Below, in pieces: positions 52,646-60,633 of a DNA stretch of 64,000 nucleotides. This stretch comes from Vicinamibacterales bacterium (GTDB lineage Bacteria; Acidobacteriota; Vicinamibacteria; Vicinamibacterales; 2-12-FULL-66-21). Made by a program: the position numbers and the translations under genes. The notes beneath the pieces were generated by a model. It did no database searches and was not told where the DNA came from. It saw only the letters and a program-made list of their open reading frames with translations. Each line of letters starts with the position of its first letter. Position 1 is the stretch's first letter. The DNA is taken from NCBI GenBank assembly GCA_036496585.1, contig DASXLB010000050.1:62001-126000 (forward strand). The letters run 5' to 3'.

Positions 52646-52861
52646 TTAGGCGATCTTGCGTTCGGCGTCCGACACCAGCCACGGCGTCCGGCGAGCGGGC
52701 GATTCAACCCGTACGGGCGCCGCCGCGTGGCGCGCGTTGGACTTGACGATCTGACGGCGGGCCCAGCTGCTGACAATCGAGAGCGAGATGCCGAGCGTCA
52801 CCAGCAGAGCGGGTTCAGACAACTGAATGTGATTCACGATGGCAATCAAAGGCGTATTCAT
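52646..52861 (-). CDS. Small 71-residue protein with a PEP-CTERM-like tripartite motif
   Basis: The protein opens MNTPLIAIVNHIQ, then LSEPALLVTLGISLSIVSSW (about 14-33), then ARRQ and a basic 36-residue tail. The order Glu-Pro, hydrophobic helix, Arg pair mirrors a PEP-CTERM signal (xPEP, helix, Arg cluster), but there is no N-terminal signal peptide and the motif is not at the C-terminus. The ATG at 52861 has GGGATC about eight nt upstream, and a perfect sigma-54-like promoter lies 35 nt before it; a longer open frame to 53101 crosses that promoter. It may be a single-pass membrane microprotein or an unusual XrtA-related element. Function unknown. Confidence 0.6.
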   Translation of the reverse strand: MNTPLIAIVNHIQLSEPALLVTLGISLSIVSSWARRQIVKSNARHAAAPVRVESPARRTPWLVSDAERKIA

Positions 52862-52906
52862 GGTCGACGATCCCAAAACCCAAAAACGAGTGGATACCGT
52901 CGATAT

Positions 52907-52923
52907 AGCAATGGGACTGCCAG
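52907..52923 (-). promoter_or_regulatory. Perfect sigma-54-like promoter of the 71-residue gene
   Basis: The minus strand reads CTGGCAGTCCCATTGCT: 9 of 9 core matches, correct spacing, with favourable flanking C and T. The predicted start near 52896 gives a 35-nt leader. Confidence 0.72.
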
Positions 52924-53084
52924 ACCGCACACGTGAGCGATCCGTCGTTTTTCTCAGGATTTCGCACGATCTGCCGGTATGCCCCTTCCGAAAGGCTGCG
53001 TGAGCGCGGACTTTGTTCTGCCGGACCTGCGCCGAAGGACGATTCAGCCAATTGAAATGAGTAGCAACGACCCATCGCTGCAAG

Positions 53085-53118
53085 GAGGCGTGAGGAAACA
53101 CGAGGCGTGAGGAAACAC
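53085..53118. repeat. Two perfect tandem copies of a 17-bp sequence
   Basis: GAGGCGTGAGGAAACAC occurs at 53085..53101 and again directly at 53102..53118. It lies about 190-220 nt upstream of the predicted start of the small sigma-54-controlled gene and downstream of prsT. It could be an activator site or replication slippage. Confidence 0.75.
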
Positions 53119-53125
53119 GAGCGAG

Positions 53126-53147
53126 TGACGCCGGCGGCCCGGCGTCA
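53126..53147 (-). terminator. Hairpin downstream of prsT
   Basis: TGACGCCGG (53126..53134) pairs perfectly with CCGGCGTCA (53139..53147) across a 4-nt loop, 27 nt after the prsT stop codon on the minus strand. No T-run follows, so termination would be weak or Rho-assisted. Confidence 0.5.
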
Positions 53148-53173
53148 TCAAGGGTTCGAAAGGGAGGCTGTCG

Positions 53174-55456
53174 TTAGAGCGTCGCCAGAATCCGCGCCGC
53201 GTCCGCCGCGCCATCGAAATCAGGCTGCAGCCGAAGAGCGGCTTGGAGCGCACCCTTCGCGCGCGTCTTGTCTCCGGCCCTGACGTAGGCGAGCCCGAGA
53301 TGATATTGCGCAACCGCATTCTTCGGGTCGTGGTCGACACTGCTCTTGAGAGAGGTAATCGCGAGCGGCAGCAAGTCCTTGCGGTAATAGACCCACCCGA
53401 GGGTGTCGTCGACCTCCGCCTGCTCCGGCATCGCCGCCTTCGCCGTCTGGGCGAGTTGCAGCGCCATATCGAGATTGCCGCCGTTTTCGCAGTACAGCCA
53501 GGCCAGATTGTTGGCGGCGACGGCGGCGTGGCCGTCGAGCGACATGACCCGTTCGAACGTCTTTTGGGCTTCGGCCTTCTGGCCGCGCATCTGCTGCAGG
53601 ATGCCCACCATCGTCAGCGCCATGGTGGCCGGCGACTGGCGTTGGGCGAGCGTCTCGAACTCCCTTTGCGCGTCAGGCAGTCGCTTCTGGGTCACGTAGA
53701 ACTGTCCGAGCAGCCCGTAGGCCGCGAGGTTGTTGCCATCGGCCGCGATCGCTCTGGTGAGGAGCGGTTCCACTTTGGTGGGATCCCCCAGCAGCAGATA
53801 CGTCTTGGCCGCCATCGTCAGGACCGCCGAATTGCCTGAAGCCGACGCGACGAGCGCATCGATGCGCTGGCGCGCCGACTCGCGCTTGTTCTCGCTCAGA
53901 TCGAGCGCCAGCAATCCGCCGACCGCGTCGAGCTGCAGGGGCTCGAGCTTGACTGCGGTCTCGAATTCCGCCCGTGCCTCCGCCGATCGCTTCCGCGCGG
54001 CTGACAGGAGACCCATTTCCGCATGCACGGCGGCCGACTGCGGTATCGCGTCGACCAGGCCGCGCAACACGCCTTCGGCCTGCGTGTAGTCGCCTCGCGC
54101 GCGGAGCGCCCGCGCGAACACAAGCTTGGCCTCAGCACTGCGCGGGTCCAGCTTGACGGCATGACCGGCGAACGCCACCGCCGTGTCCGGCGTGCCGCGC
54201 TGCAGCTGCAGCCGCGCGAGCTCGACTTCCGCGGCCGCGGCGCGCGGGTTCAGCCTCAGCGTCTCGTTGAAGGCCTGGCGGGCATCGTCGGGCCGGCGCA
54301 GCGCGACGAGCACACGTCCCTTGACGAACTGGGCAGGTGCCGAGGTCGGGTCGGCCGCGATCGCCTGGTTGGCGTCGGCGAGCGCGCCCGCCGAGTCTCC
54401 CTTCTGCTGCAGCAGCAGGGCGTGGGCGAGGAGCACGTCGACGTTGCGCGGCTCGCGTTTCAACAGGTCGGCCACGAGCTGCAGCGCCGCGTCGCCGCGT
54501 CCCTGGCGGCGTTCGATCTCCGCGGCGCGCAGTTGCGCCCGCGTCGCAAATGCCGGGTCGGTGCGCAGCGGCTGCAGGATTGCGCTCGCCTCGGCGTAGC
54601 GGTTCGAGGCGAGATAGAAATCGACGAGCGCGAGCTTGCTGTCGGCGGCGTGCGGCGCATTGGCCGCGGCCTTGAGGAACGGCTCGGCCTCGGCGTGGCG
54701 ATTCGAGGCTTCGTACAGGAGGGCCATCAGACGATTGACCGCCGGATCGGCGGGCGCGAGCGTCAACGCATCTTTCAACACCTGCTCGGCATCCGCCTGC
54801 CGGCCCGACAGCCAGTAGAACTGCGCCAGCGCCACCCGCACCGTGGGAGAGGTCGGCGCTTTCGTCACCGCCTCCTTGAAAGCCTTCTCGGCTGCGGGCA
54901 TGTTGCCGCGCGCCGCCTCGAGGGCGCCGAGATTCGCGTAGGTGCCGCTGCGCTCGGGATCGATGGCCAGCGCCTGCTGGATTTCGGCGACGGCTCCCTC
55001 GAGATCCTTGAGGCCGGCCAGGGCGGAGCCAAGCGCGAGCTGCGCCTGGACGTTGCGGGGGTCCCGCGCGATCACGGTCTGCGCCCGCGTCCGCGCCTCC
55101 TCGAATCGGCGGGCGAGCAGCAGGAAGTTGATCGCCCGGAGCTGCACATCGTCACGCTCGGGAAGCAGATCGGCCGCGCGGACCGCCTCTCGGAAGGCGT
55201 TGGTGGTGTCGCGCGTTTTCTCGTAGGCGATGCTCAACTGGTATCGGGCGTCGCCGTTCCGTGGATCGGCCTGCACCGCGTTCCGGTATTCGATGATCGC
55301 CGCCTTGTAATTGTCCGCGCTGACGTACTGTTGCGCTCTCTGCATCGCCGCCTGGCTGGCTGCGCGCGGATCGCGGTGGCAGGCGCTCAACCCGACTGCC
55401 ACCACGGCGATCAGCACGACTGGAGCGATCAACGTCCACTGTCTATTCATGGTCAT
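53174..55456 (-). CDS. prsT: PEP-CTERM system TPR-repeat lipoprotein PrsT
   Basis: A 760-residue lipoprotein: signal peptide with lipobox GLSAC (Cys26), then about twenty TPR repeats to the end (for example YKAAIIEYRNAVQADPRNGD, AVAEIQQALAIDPERSGTYA, AITSLKSSVDHDPKNAVAQY). Members of the PrsT family are encoded beside exosortase A and are thought to organise EPS export or PEP-CTERM protein handling at the outer membrane. The ATG at 55456 shares a base with the epsI stop codon (TGATG). A longer open frame upstream lies inside epsI and is rejected. Confidence 0.92.
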   Translation of the reverse strand: MTMNRQWTLIAPVVLIAVVAVGLSACHRDPRAASQAAMQRAQQYVSADNYKAAIIEYRNAVQADPRNGDARYQLSIAYEKTRDTTNAFREAVRAADLLPERDDVQLRAINFLLLARRFEEARTRAQTVIARDPRNVQAQLALGSALAGLKDLEGAVAEIQQALAIDPERSGTYANLGALEAARGNMPAAEKAFKEAVTKAPTSPTVRVALAQFYWLSGRQADAEQVLKDALTLAPADPAVNRLMALLYEASNRHAEAEPFLKAAANAPHAADSKLALVDFYLASNRYAEASAILQPLRTDPAFATRAQLRAAEIERRQGRGDAALQLVADLLKREPRNVDVLLAHALLLQQKGDSAGALADANQAIAADPTSAPAQFVKGRVLVALRRPDDARQAFNETLRLNPRAAAAEVELARLQLQRGTPDTAVAFAGHAVKLDPRSAEAKLVFARALRARGDYTQAEGVLRGLVDAIPQSAAVHAEMGLLSAARKRSAEARAEFETAVKLEPLQLDAVGGLLALDLSENKRESARQRIDALVASASGNSAVLTMAAKTYLLLGDPTKVEPLLTRAIAADGNNLAAYGLLGQFYVTQKRLPDAQREFETLAQRQSPATMALTMVGILQQMRGQKAEAQKTFERVMSLDGHAAVAANNLAWLYCENGGNLDMALQLAQTAKAAMPEQAEVDDTLGWVYYRKDLLPLAITSLKSSVDHDPKNAVAQYHLGLAYVRAGDKTRAKGALQAALRLQPDFDGAADAARILATL

Positions 55457-56091
55457 CAGAAGACTTCCTCGGCAACGGATCGGGAGACGCGATCGGCCAG
55501 CGCACGGGCGCTGCGATCCGCGGAGACGTCGGGCCAGCCGGACGGGAGGGAGACCACGACGCGAACCAGGGCCGCATCGCCGCGGCGCTTGGTAATCGCG
55601 TCCGCCACCAGATAGAACTTGCTGGCGTAGTCGCTGGCCACGATCCGATTGAACGACTGGTACCAGTAGTAGACCAGTTGTTGCTGTTCGCCCTTTTGCA
55701 CGACGACGCGATTGACGATCGCGCCGGCGGCGCCCTCGTCGAGCGGCACGCGGTCGCGGCGCACTGGCTCCCACCCGGCACCGGGCAGGCAGTTCAGCGG
55801 CGAGTGAATCGACGCCCCTTGCCGCTGAACGCGGTAATAGCCGATGTAGAGATCCGCCATCCGGCCGGCGTCATCGCGATAGGCGCGGTTCAAGTAGGCA
55901 TCGGTGGCCAGCGTCCGCTCGACCGCAGGCGAATAGCGGCTGTCTCCCGCACTCTGCCAGGTCTCGAAGTGCGACGGGATACGCGCCAGGGAGATCGGCG
56001 GTCCGTCGATGGGGACGCGCTTGAACGCGGCTTCACGCCCGAGACCGCCGGCGGCCAGGACGGCGGCGAGGATCACGACTCTGGCGGTCAT
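55456..56091 (-). CDS. epsI: Exosortase-associated protein EpsI
   Basis: About 211 residues: an N-terminal hydrophobic segment (VVILAAVLAAGGLG), then the EpsI domain with LYIGYYRVQRQGASIHSPLN followed by CLPGAGWEP, the family signature, and QQLVYYWYQSFNRIVASDYA. In many bacteria it is fused to the exosortase C-terminus; here it is a separate gene. It is required for EPS production in Methylobacillus and is probably a periplasmic partner of exosortase. The ATG at 56091 overlaps xrtA by 4 nt; the long upstream open frame is a shadow of xrtA. Confidence 0.92.
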   Translation of the reverse strand: MTARVVILAAVLAAGGLGREAAFKRVPIDGPPISLARIPSHFETWQSAGDSRYSPAVERTLATDAYLNRAYRDDAGRMADLYIGYYRVQRQGASIHSPLNCLPGAGWEPVRRDRVPLDEGAAGAIVNRVVVQKGEQQQLVYYWYQSFNRIVASDYASKFYLVADAITKRRGDAALVRVVVSLPSGWPDVSADRSARALADRVSRSVAEEVF

Positions 56092-56984
56092 ACGGTTGCC
56101 GCGCCCGCCGGAAGGCTCGGGCGTGATTGCAGCCTGGTGACGATGGTATCGGCCATCACGAGTATCAGGATCGACACGCCGAACAGGGCCCAGCCGGAAA
56201 ACGAGTGAAGCAGACCCTCGACGGCCTCTGGTCCCCATCGATCGGCGGCGAGCGCCGAGCACATCACGCGCACCGCGTTGACGGCGATCGCCAGAGGCAC
56301 GACCGAAAGCAGAAGGAGCGCGCGGCGCAGGTGCGTCGCGCCGCAGGTGCGCCCGTAGAGGAGCGCGAACGCCGCCAGCGCAACCAGCGAGCGGATCCCG
56401 CTGCACGCTTCTGCGACCTCGAGGGTCATCTGCGGCAGCACGATGACGTTGCCTTCCCGGAACACCGGAGTCCCGAGCTGCTGCAGGCCCGCGACCCCGA
56501 GACGCGACGCGAGCAGTTGGAGAGGAAACGCGATCTGATTGAACACCACCGCCGGCAGCGGAATCATCAGGCAGAGAAAGGCGATCGGAAATGCGACTTC
56601 ACGCAGCAGGCGCGGTCCTCCCAGGAACAGCACGCTGCCGGCGACGACGATCGGCAGCGCCGCTTCGGTGAGAAACCGATCGGCGCCGATGACGCCTGTC
56701 AGCAGGACCAGGAGGCCGCCGAGAACCACCGCGAAGCCCGCGTTGGAGGGGGCGAGCGGGAGCTGGCGAAGCGAGTCGCGCCGATCCCACACCAGCCAGA
56801 TCGCCGCCGGCACCACGAGGAAGCCATGGGAGTAGTTGGCATCCTCGAGCCAGTCGCTGACCAGGTCCGCGAACGTCCGCCAGAAGACCAGTCCCAGCGC
56901 CCCGGCGAGGACGAACGCAGCTCCGGCGCCGAACGCCGGCGATGACTTTGTCACAATCGTGACACTGAGCAACCGGGGGTCCAC
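56088..56984 (-). CDS. xrtA: Exosortase A (XrtA)
   Basis: A 298-residue membrane cysteine protease/transpeptidase with about eight helices. Catalytic-type residues are in place: Cys194 in EVAEACSGIRSL, Arg239 in VNAVRVMCSAL and His260 in GLLHSFSGWALF. The N-terminal DANYSHGFLVVP segment and QIAFPLQLLAS also fit XrtA. It cleaves PEP-CTERM signals and releases or attaches the protein to the envelope or EPS. The GTG start at 56984 lacks a strong ribosome site. It leads the xrtA-epsI-prsT transcript. Confidence 0.95.
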   Translation of the reverse strand: MDPRLLSVTIVTKSSPAFGAGAAFVLAGALGLVFWRTFADLVSDWLEDANYSHGFLVVPAAIWLVWDRRDSLRQLPLAPSNAGFAVVLGGLLVLLTGVIGADRFLTEAALPIVVAGSVLFLGGPRLLREVAFPIAFLCLMIPLPAVVFNQIAFPLQLLASRLGVAGLQQLGTPVFREGNVIVLPQMTLEVAEACSGIRSLVALAAFALLYGRTCGATHLRRALLLLSVVPLAIAVNAVRVMCSALAADRWGPEAVEGLLHSFSGWALFGVSILILVMADTIVTRLQSRPSLPAGAATV

Positions 56985-57025
56985 AGTGGCGCCGGTCTCT
57001 AATCCCGCTAAGATGAAGCCCCTAA

Positions 57026-57089
57026 GTCAGTTAGAGACTGACAGAGAACATCCGCCAGGGCGCCTTTTGAGGATAGTTCCACAAAAGGC
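57026..57089. promoter_or_regulatory. Two inverted repeats upstream of xrtA
   Basis: GTCAGT-TAGAG-ACTGAC (57026..57042) and GCCTTTTG...CAAAAGGC (arms 57062..57069 and 57082..57089) lie 42-105 nt upstream of the xrtA start. They could be an operator or a leader structure; no clear promoter boxes are seen beside them. Confidence 0.35.
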
Positions 57090-57146
57090 TGACTTTTATC
57101 CTCCGCCTGGCCGATGTCTGGCTCTGAGCAGACTCGAATTTCACGC

Positions 57147-57182
57147 GCAAAAAAGCCCTTGCGCGGACGGCGCAAGGGCTTT
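57147..57182 (-). terminator. Intrinsic terminator of the PEP-CTERM gene
   Basis: A perfect 13-bp stem (AAAGCCCTTGCGC at 57152..57164, GCGCAAGGGCTTT at 57170..57182) with a 5-nt loop is followed on the minus strand by a T-run (six T in all, 57149..57154). It lies 25 nt after the stop codon of the PEP-CTERM gene and separates it from xrtA. Confidence 0.9.
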
Positions 57183-57207
57183 GGGGAGCCGACGAGAGAA
57201 TCCGACT

Positions 57208-58017
57208 TCAGGCGACCTGGCGGCGGCGCGCCACGCGGGCGAGGCCGAAGAGGCCGGTGCCGAGCAACAGCAGCGACCCGGGCTCGGGGACCGGAGCGAG
57301 CGATTCCACGTAGAGAATGCCGTCCGTGAAGTTGTGGTCGCCGTCGACGTCGAAGGCAATCACCCAGTCCGAACTGTTCCCCTGCTGATACGTCAGCGCG
57401 TGGGCCGCGCCGTCGGCGTTGAGCGAATCGAGCGTGTAGTAGGTCTGCCCGCCGGTCTGCAGGAAGAAGCCGAAGGCATTGCGGCTAATCGCGTTCGCGA
57501 AGATGCCGCAGTTCACCGTCGTCGGGCTGCAGCTGTCCGCACCGGCGTCCGACAGTTTGACGGTGCCGGTCGTGGACAGCCACTTGATCCCGACCGCGGC
57601 CTCGCTGCCATCGAGCGCGCCGTTCGGCGCCGCGGCGCCCGCGAAGAAGAGCGCCAGGTTGTCGATCGAATTGGAATCGGGATCCACGCCCCAGATGCCG
57701 ATCACGGCGTCGCTCGGTCCGTTGAACACCAAAGTCGGGGTGATCGGACCGAGACCCGACGCGGTCGTCCACATGCCGTACTGCTGCTGGTCCGTGTTCG
57801 CGTTGGGAACAGGACCCAGAGAGGGATTTCCGAACAGCTCATTCAAGGTGGTCTGAAGCTCGGTGCCCGTCACAGCGACGTTCGGCGATCGATCGTTCAC
57901 CGGACTGCCGGGACTGACAATCGGACTGTTCCAGAGCACCGGACCGGCCTCGGCCGACGCGGCGGACAATCCGATCGCGGAAATCGCAAAGCCGAGAGCC
58001 AGAGTTAAGTTTCGCAT
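57208..58017 (-). CDS. PEP-CTERM sorting-domain protein
   Basis: A 269-residue secreted protein: signal peptide ending SAASAEA, a body with repeated Asn/Gly-rich turns and two cysteines (DSCSPTTVNCGIF), and the C-terminal signal VPEPGSLLLLGTGLFGLARV with ARRRQVA. The VDPDSNSIDNLALF and DGDHNFTDGILYV segments look like calcium-type loops, although this is only a resemblance. It is the clear XrtA substrate beside the exosortase. The ATG at 58017 has AGGAG eleven nt upstream. A full sigma-54-like promoter and an intrinsic terminator frame it as a single-gene transcript. Confidence 0.9.
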   Translation of the reverse strand: MRNLTLALGFAISAIGLSAASAEAGPVLWNSPIVSPGSPVNDRSPNVAVTGTELQTTLNELFGNPSLGPVPNANTDQQQYGMWTTASGLGPITPTLVFNGPSDAVIGIWGVDPDSNSIDNLALFFAGAAAPNGALDGSEAAVGIKWLSTTGTVKLSDAGADSCSPTTVNCGIFANAISRNAFGFFLQTGGQTYYTLDSLNADGAAHALTYQQGNSSDWVIAFDVDGDHNFTDGILYVESLAPVPEPGSLLLLGTGLFGLARVARRRQVA

Positions 58018-58078
58018 CGTGTTCCGTTCTCCTGCGGGCACCGACCGTATTCAGGACCCGTTACTGCCGACATGTATC

Positions 58079-58095
58079 CGCAAGTGGGTTGCCAC
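58079..58095 (-). promoter_or_regulatory. Sigma-54-like promoter of the PEP-CTERM gene
   Basis: The minus strand reads GTGGCAACCCACTTGCG: 9 of 9 core matches with correct spacing. The predicted start near 58068 gives a 50-nt leader. RpoN control of PEP-CTERM genes is established in floc-forming Zoogloea. Confidence 0.7.
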
Positions 58096-58220
58096 GAGCT
58101 TGCGGACCGCACGCCTCGCAAATGACTGGCAAAAATGACGATTGGTGATCCGCCGGATTCTTGACACCCGACACTAGTCTGCCGCAGAGGTGACGAGAGT
58201 CTTCGCAAGTGCTGACTCAC

Positions 58221-58472
58221 TTAGAGTCCCGTCGCCCGCCCGACCACCGGCACGCTGCGCAGCAAGCGCGAGACAGTGTCGAGCGGTATCTGCGTCGTGG
58301 GTTCCTCGGTTCCGGTGTGCGTGTGCTGGAAGACCTGAGACCCCGTCGTCTCGATGCGCACTGTGTAAGCGATCGGCATCGGATCGAGAATGGCGCCGAT
58401 GGCTTTCAGTAGCGCCGGCGCAAATCTGTTCTCGTCTTCCGCCGTGAGTGAAGATACAAATCGAATGTCCAT
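58221..58472 (-). CDS. Small hypothetical protein (83 residues)
   Basis: It begins MDIRFVSSLTAEDENRFAPA and continues LLKAIGAILDPMPIAYTVRI ETTG-type sequence, ending in LLRSVPVVGRATGL. The ATG at 58472 has GGAG about seven nt upstream; the open frame extends to 58589 but without a ribosome site. A competing frame (58174..58557) has poorer codon use. No signal peptide or membrane helix is seen. I recognise no family. A moderate sigma-54-like site lies upstream. Confidence 0.55.
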   Translation of the reverse strand: MDIRFVSSLTAEDENRFAPALLKAIGAILDPMPIAYTVRIETTGSQVFQHTHTGTEEPTTQIPLDTVSRLLRSVPVVGRATGL

Positions 58473-58530
58473 GCAGCACTCCGGTGATCCCGACGACATG
58501 TCGGGAGCTGGTTGTAGGTTCTGACGAAAT

Positions 58531-58547
58531 TGCAATGAGTGTTCCCT
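58531..58547 (-). promoter_or_regulatory. Moderate sigma-54-like site upstream of the 83-residue gene
   Basis: The minus strand reads GGGAACACTCATTGCA, 7 of 9 core matches with correct spacing. The predicted start near 58520 gives a 48-nt leader. Confidence 0.35.
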
Positions 58548-58711
58548 GTCGTGCCATTCAGAAATCCCAACAAATGCGCTGACCTCCATTTGATTCAGTA
58601 CCCGGACTCAGCCAAAACTCTGCGTCCGCTCAGACTTCTTCCGCGCTGATCCGCTCCGCCGCGCGCGATTCGACGTAACTGCCCGCATTTCGCCGCACCG
58701 GTTTCTAGGGC

Positions 58712-60181
58712 GTGTGGCATATCGTCTGCAGCCGACGTCGCGGACGCGTGTCTCTCGTGACCACACCATCGCAAGGCCCATTCATCGACGTAGCGACGGC
58801 GGTCACGCAGGCCGCATCGCTCAACGATGCCGCTCGACGTGCCGCCCGCGCCCTGGCGACGGCGCTCTCGACCGCAATCGCGATCCTGTCGCACGGCGAC
58901 GACGGCTGGCGTTTCGAAGCGGATGGAGCGCCGCCGCACGGGCGCACACGCGCGCACACGGCGGATGTCCCGATGCCGCTCTCGCCGCCCTCGAGCGGCA
59001 CCACGCCGGGCTGGACGGGCGTGCTCGTCGGCCGGGTGTCGGATCGCGACTGGATGCTGATGCTGCCGGGTGACATGGACGCCTGGAGCGAAGCGGCAGG
59101 GCTCGAGCAATTCGTGACCGATCTGCGCGACAACCTCGAGCGGGTGGCGATCCGCGAAGAGAGCGCCTACGCGCGCCGCCTGCAGCGGCGCCTCTATGGT
59201 CTGACGCGCCGCCTGACCTCCACGCACACCAACGGTCGCGTGAGCGATCTCGTCCTGCGAGCCATGTGCGCCCAGACGCGCGCCCGGGTCGGGGCGCTGG
59301 CGAAATGGATGCCGGCGGAGAACGCGCTGGCAATCACCGGAACCGTCGGCTATCCGGTGGCATCCGTCGAGCACCTCCGGCTGCGTCCAGGGCAGGGCAT
59401 TCTCGGCGAGGTGTTCGTCACCCGCCGGCCGATGTTCGTGACCCGCCAGACAACCGAAGGCACGCGCCGCCTGCGCTACGCCACCGACTCGTTCATGGTC
59501 CTGCCGGTCCTCGTCGGATCACGCTGCGCCGCGGTGATCGCCCTGACGGACCGCGCCGATGGCCGCCCGTTCGACGCTCGCGATTTCGAGTCGGCACGGC
59601 TCATCGCGGCGCAGGCGGCCGCCGGCTTTCTGCGCGAGCGGATCAACGAAGACATGTCGGAACTGGCGCGGATCGCCACGGTCGATCCGCTCACCGGCCT
59701 CTTCAACCGCCGCTACAGCGAGGACCGTCTCACCGCCGAGCTGCAGCGCGCGCTCCGCCAGGAACGGCCGCTCGCGCTGATGATGATCGACATCGACGAT
59801 TTCAAGCGCATCAACGACACGCTCGGTCACCTCGAAGGCGATCGCGCACTGCGCGACGTCGCCGATCTGCTGCGCACCAGCGTCCGGATCTTCGACGTCT
59901 GCGCGCGTTTCGGCGGCGAGGAGTTCGTGATCATCATGCCGGGCGCCTCGGCCGACGTCGCGACCCAGGTCGCCGAGCGCATCCGGGTGAAGGTGGAACA
60001 GGCGATGGTGTCGATGGGGTCGAGCCTGACGATTAGCGTCGGCATCGGCACGCTCGGGACGGCCGGCAGCGCTCAGGACCTGCTCGCGTCCGCGGATCGG
60101 GCCCTCATGGCCGCCAAGTCATCGGGGAAGAACGCGGTGTGGCTCGAGGATTCGTCCGGATCGCCACGCCGAATGGCGTGA
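58712..60181 (+). CDS. Diguanylate cyclase with GAF-like sensor domain
   Basis: About 489 residues. A variable N-terminus is followed by a GAF-like domain (about 165-310; HLRLRPGQGILGEVFVTRRP, SFMVLPVLVGSRCAAVIALT) and a GGDEF domain (about 320-475; DPLTGLFNRRYSEDRL, IDIDDFKRINDTLGH). The active site is GGEEF (401-405) and an I-site RxxD (RIFD, 392-395) sits five residues before it, so product inhibition is expected. It makes cyclic di-GMP, which commonly raises EPS output. Starts at GTG 58712, 58748 or 58757 cannot be separated; none has a good ribosome site. Confidence 0.9.
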   Translation: MWHIVCSRRRGRVSLVTTPSQGPFIDVATAVTQAASLNDAARRAARALATALSTAIAILSHGDDGWRFEADGAPPHGRTRAHTADVPMPLSPPSSGTTPGWTGVLVGRVSDRDWMLMLPGDMDAWSEAAGLEQFVTDLRDNLERVAIREESAYARRLQRRLYGLTRRLTSTHTNGRVSDLVLRAMCAQTRARVGALAKWMPAENALAITGTVGYPVASVEHLRLRPGQGILGEVFVTRRPMFVTRQTTEGTRRLRYATDSFMVLPVLVGSRCAAVIALTDRADGRPFDARDFESARLIAAQAAAGFLRERINEDMSELARIATVDPLTGLFNRRYSEDRLTAELQRALRQERPLALMMIDIDDFKRINDTLGHLEGDRALRDVADLLRTSVRIFDVCARFGGEEFVIIMPGASADVATQVAERIRVKVEQAMVSMGSSLTISVGIGTLGTAGSAQDLLASADRALMAAKSSGKNAVWLEDSSGSPRRMA

Positions 60182-60203
60182 ATCACGCCGTCGGCGTCGT
60201 GGC

Positions 60204-60629
60204 CTATTTCGCCGGCGAACCAGACGGCGCAGCCGGCGCAGTCATGATGACGTTGAATGGCTGCGATCGCGTCCCGGGAACCGCCTCACCGCCGCTCATC
60301 AATGTTGCGCCAATCGCCAGCGCATGCGGACCAGGCGTGAGTTCCGGAACCGTGGCGGTGCAGTCGAAGCGGTCAAGGCCGACGCGCTGGCAGGCCGCGT
60401 CAGTCAGTTCTCGGGTGCCGGTCGAGTCCACGTAGACAAAGAAGCGGAAATGCGAGACGTCGGTGGCGGTTTGTGTCCAGGAGAAGCGCTCCCCGCCGGT
60501 CATACGCACGGGAGGCGCCGGTGCCGGACCAGCGGGTGGCGCGTCGTGTCGTCGGCAAGCGCCGCAGAGCAGCACAAGCGAGATGCAGAGCATCCCGGCG
60601 CTGGCTGGCCAGCGCGCTGACGTCTTCAT
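60204..60629 (-). CDS. Lipoprotein of unknown function
   Basis: A 141-residue protein with a lipoprotein signal (CISLVLLCGAC, lipobox Cys25), a Pro/Ala-rich spacer and a single Fn3-like beta domain (SWTQTATDVSHFRFFVYVDS, GPHALAIGATLMSGGEAVPG). It is convergent with the GGDEF gene and 4 nt downstream of yvcK, with which it may be co-transcribed. Function unknown. Confidence 0.75.
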   Translation of the reverse strand: MKTSARWPASAGMLCISLVLLCGACRRHDAPPAGPAPAPPVRMTGGERFSWTQTATDVSHFRFFVYVDSTGTRELTDAACQRVGLDRFDCTATVPELTPGPHALAIGATLMSGGEAVPGTRSQPFNVIMTAPAAPSGSPAK

Positions 60630-60633
60630 GCCC

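Larger units (their letters stand above)
52862..53173. other. Intergenic region between the 71-residue gene and prsT
   Basis: These 312 bases hold the sigma-54-like promoter of the small gene (52907..52923), a 17-bp tandem repeat (53085..53118) and a hairpin after prsT (53126..53147). No further gene is evident. Confidence 0.65.

Noticed and set aside
55457..55774. Extension of prsT beyond its signal peptide
   Set aside because: It would place the lipobox about 130 residues in and overlaps epsI; the ATG at 55456 gives a correct lipoprotein signal.
56092..56406. Extension of epsI into xrtA
   Set aside because: Arg/Gly-rich frame-shifted read of xrtA with no family match.
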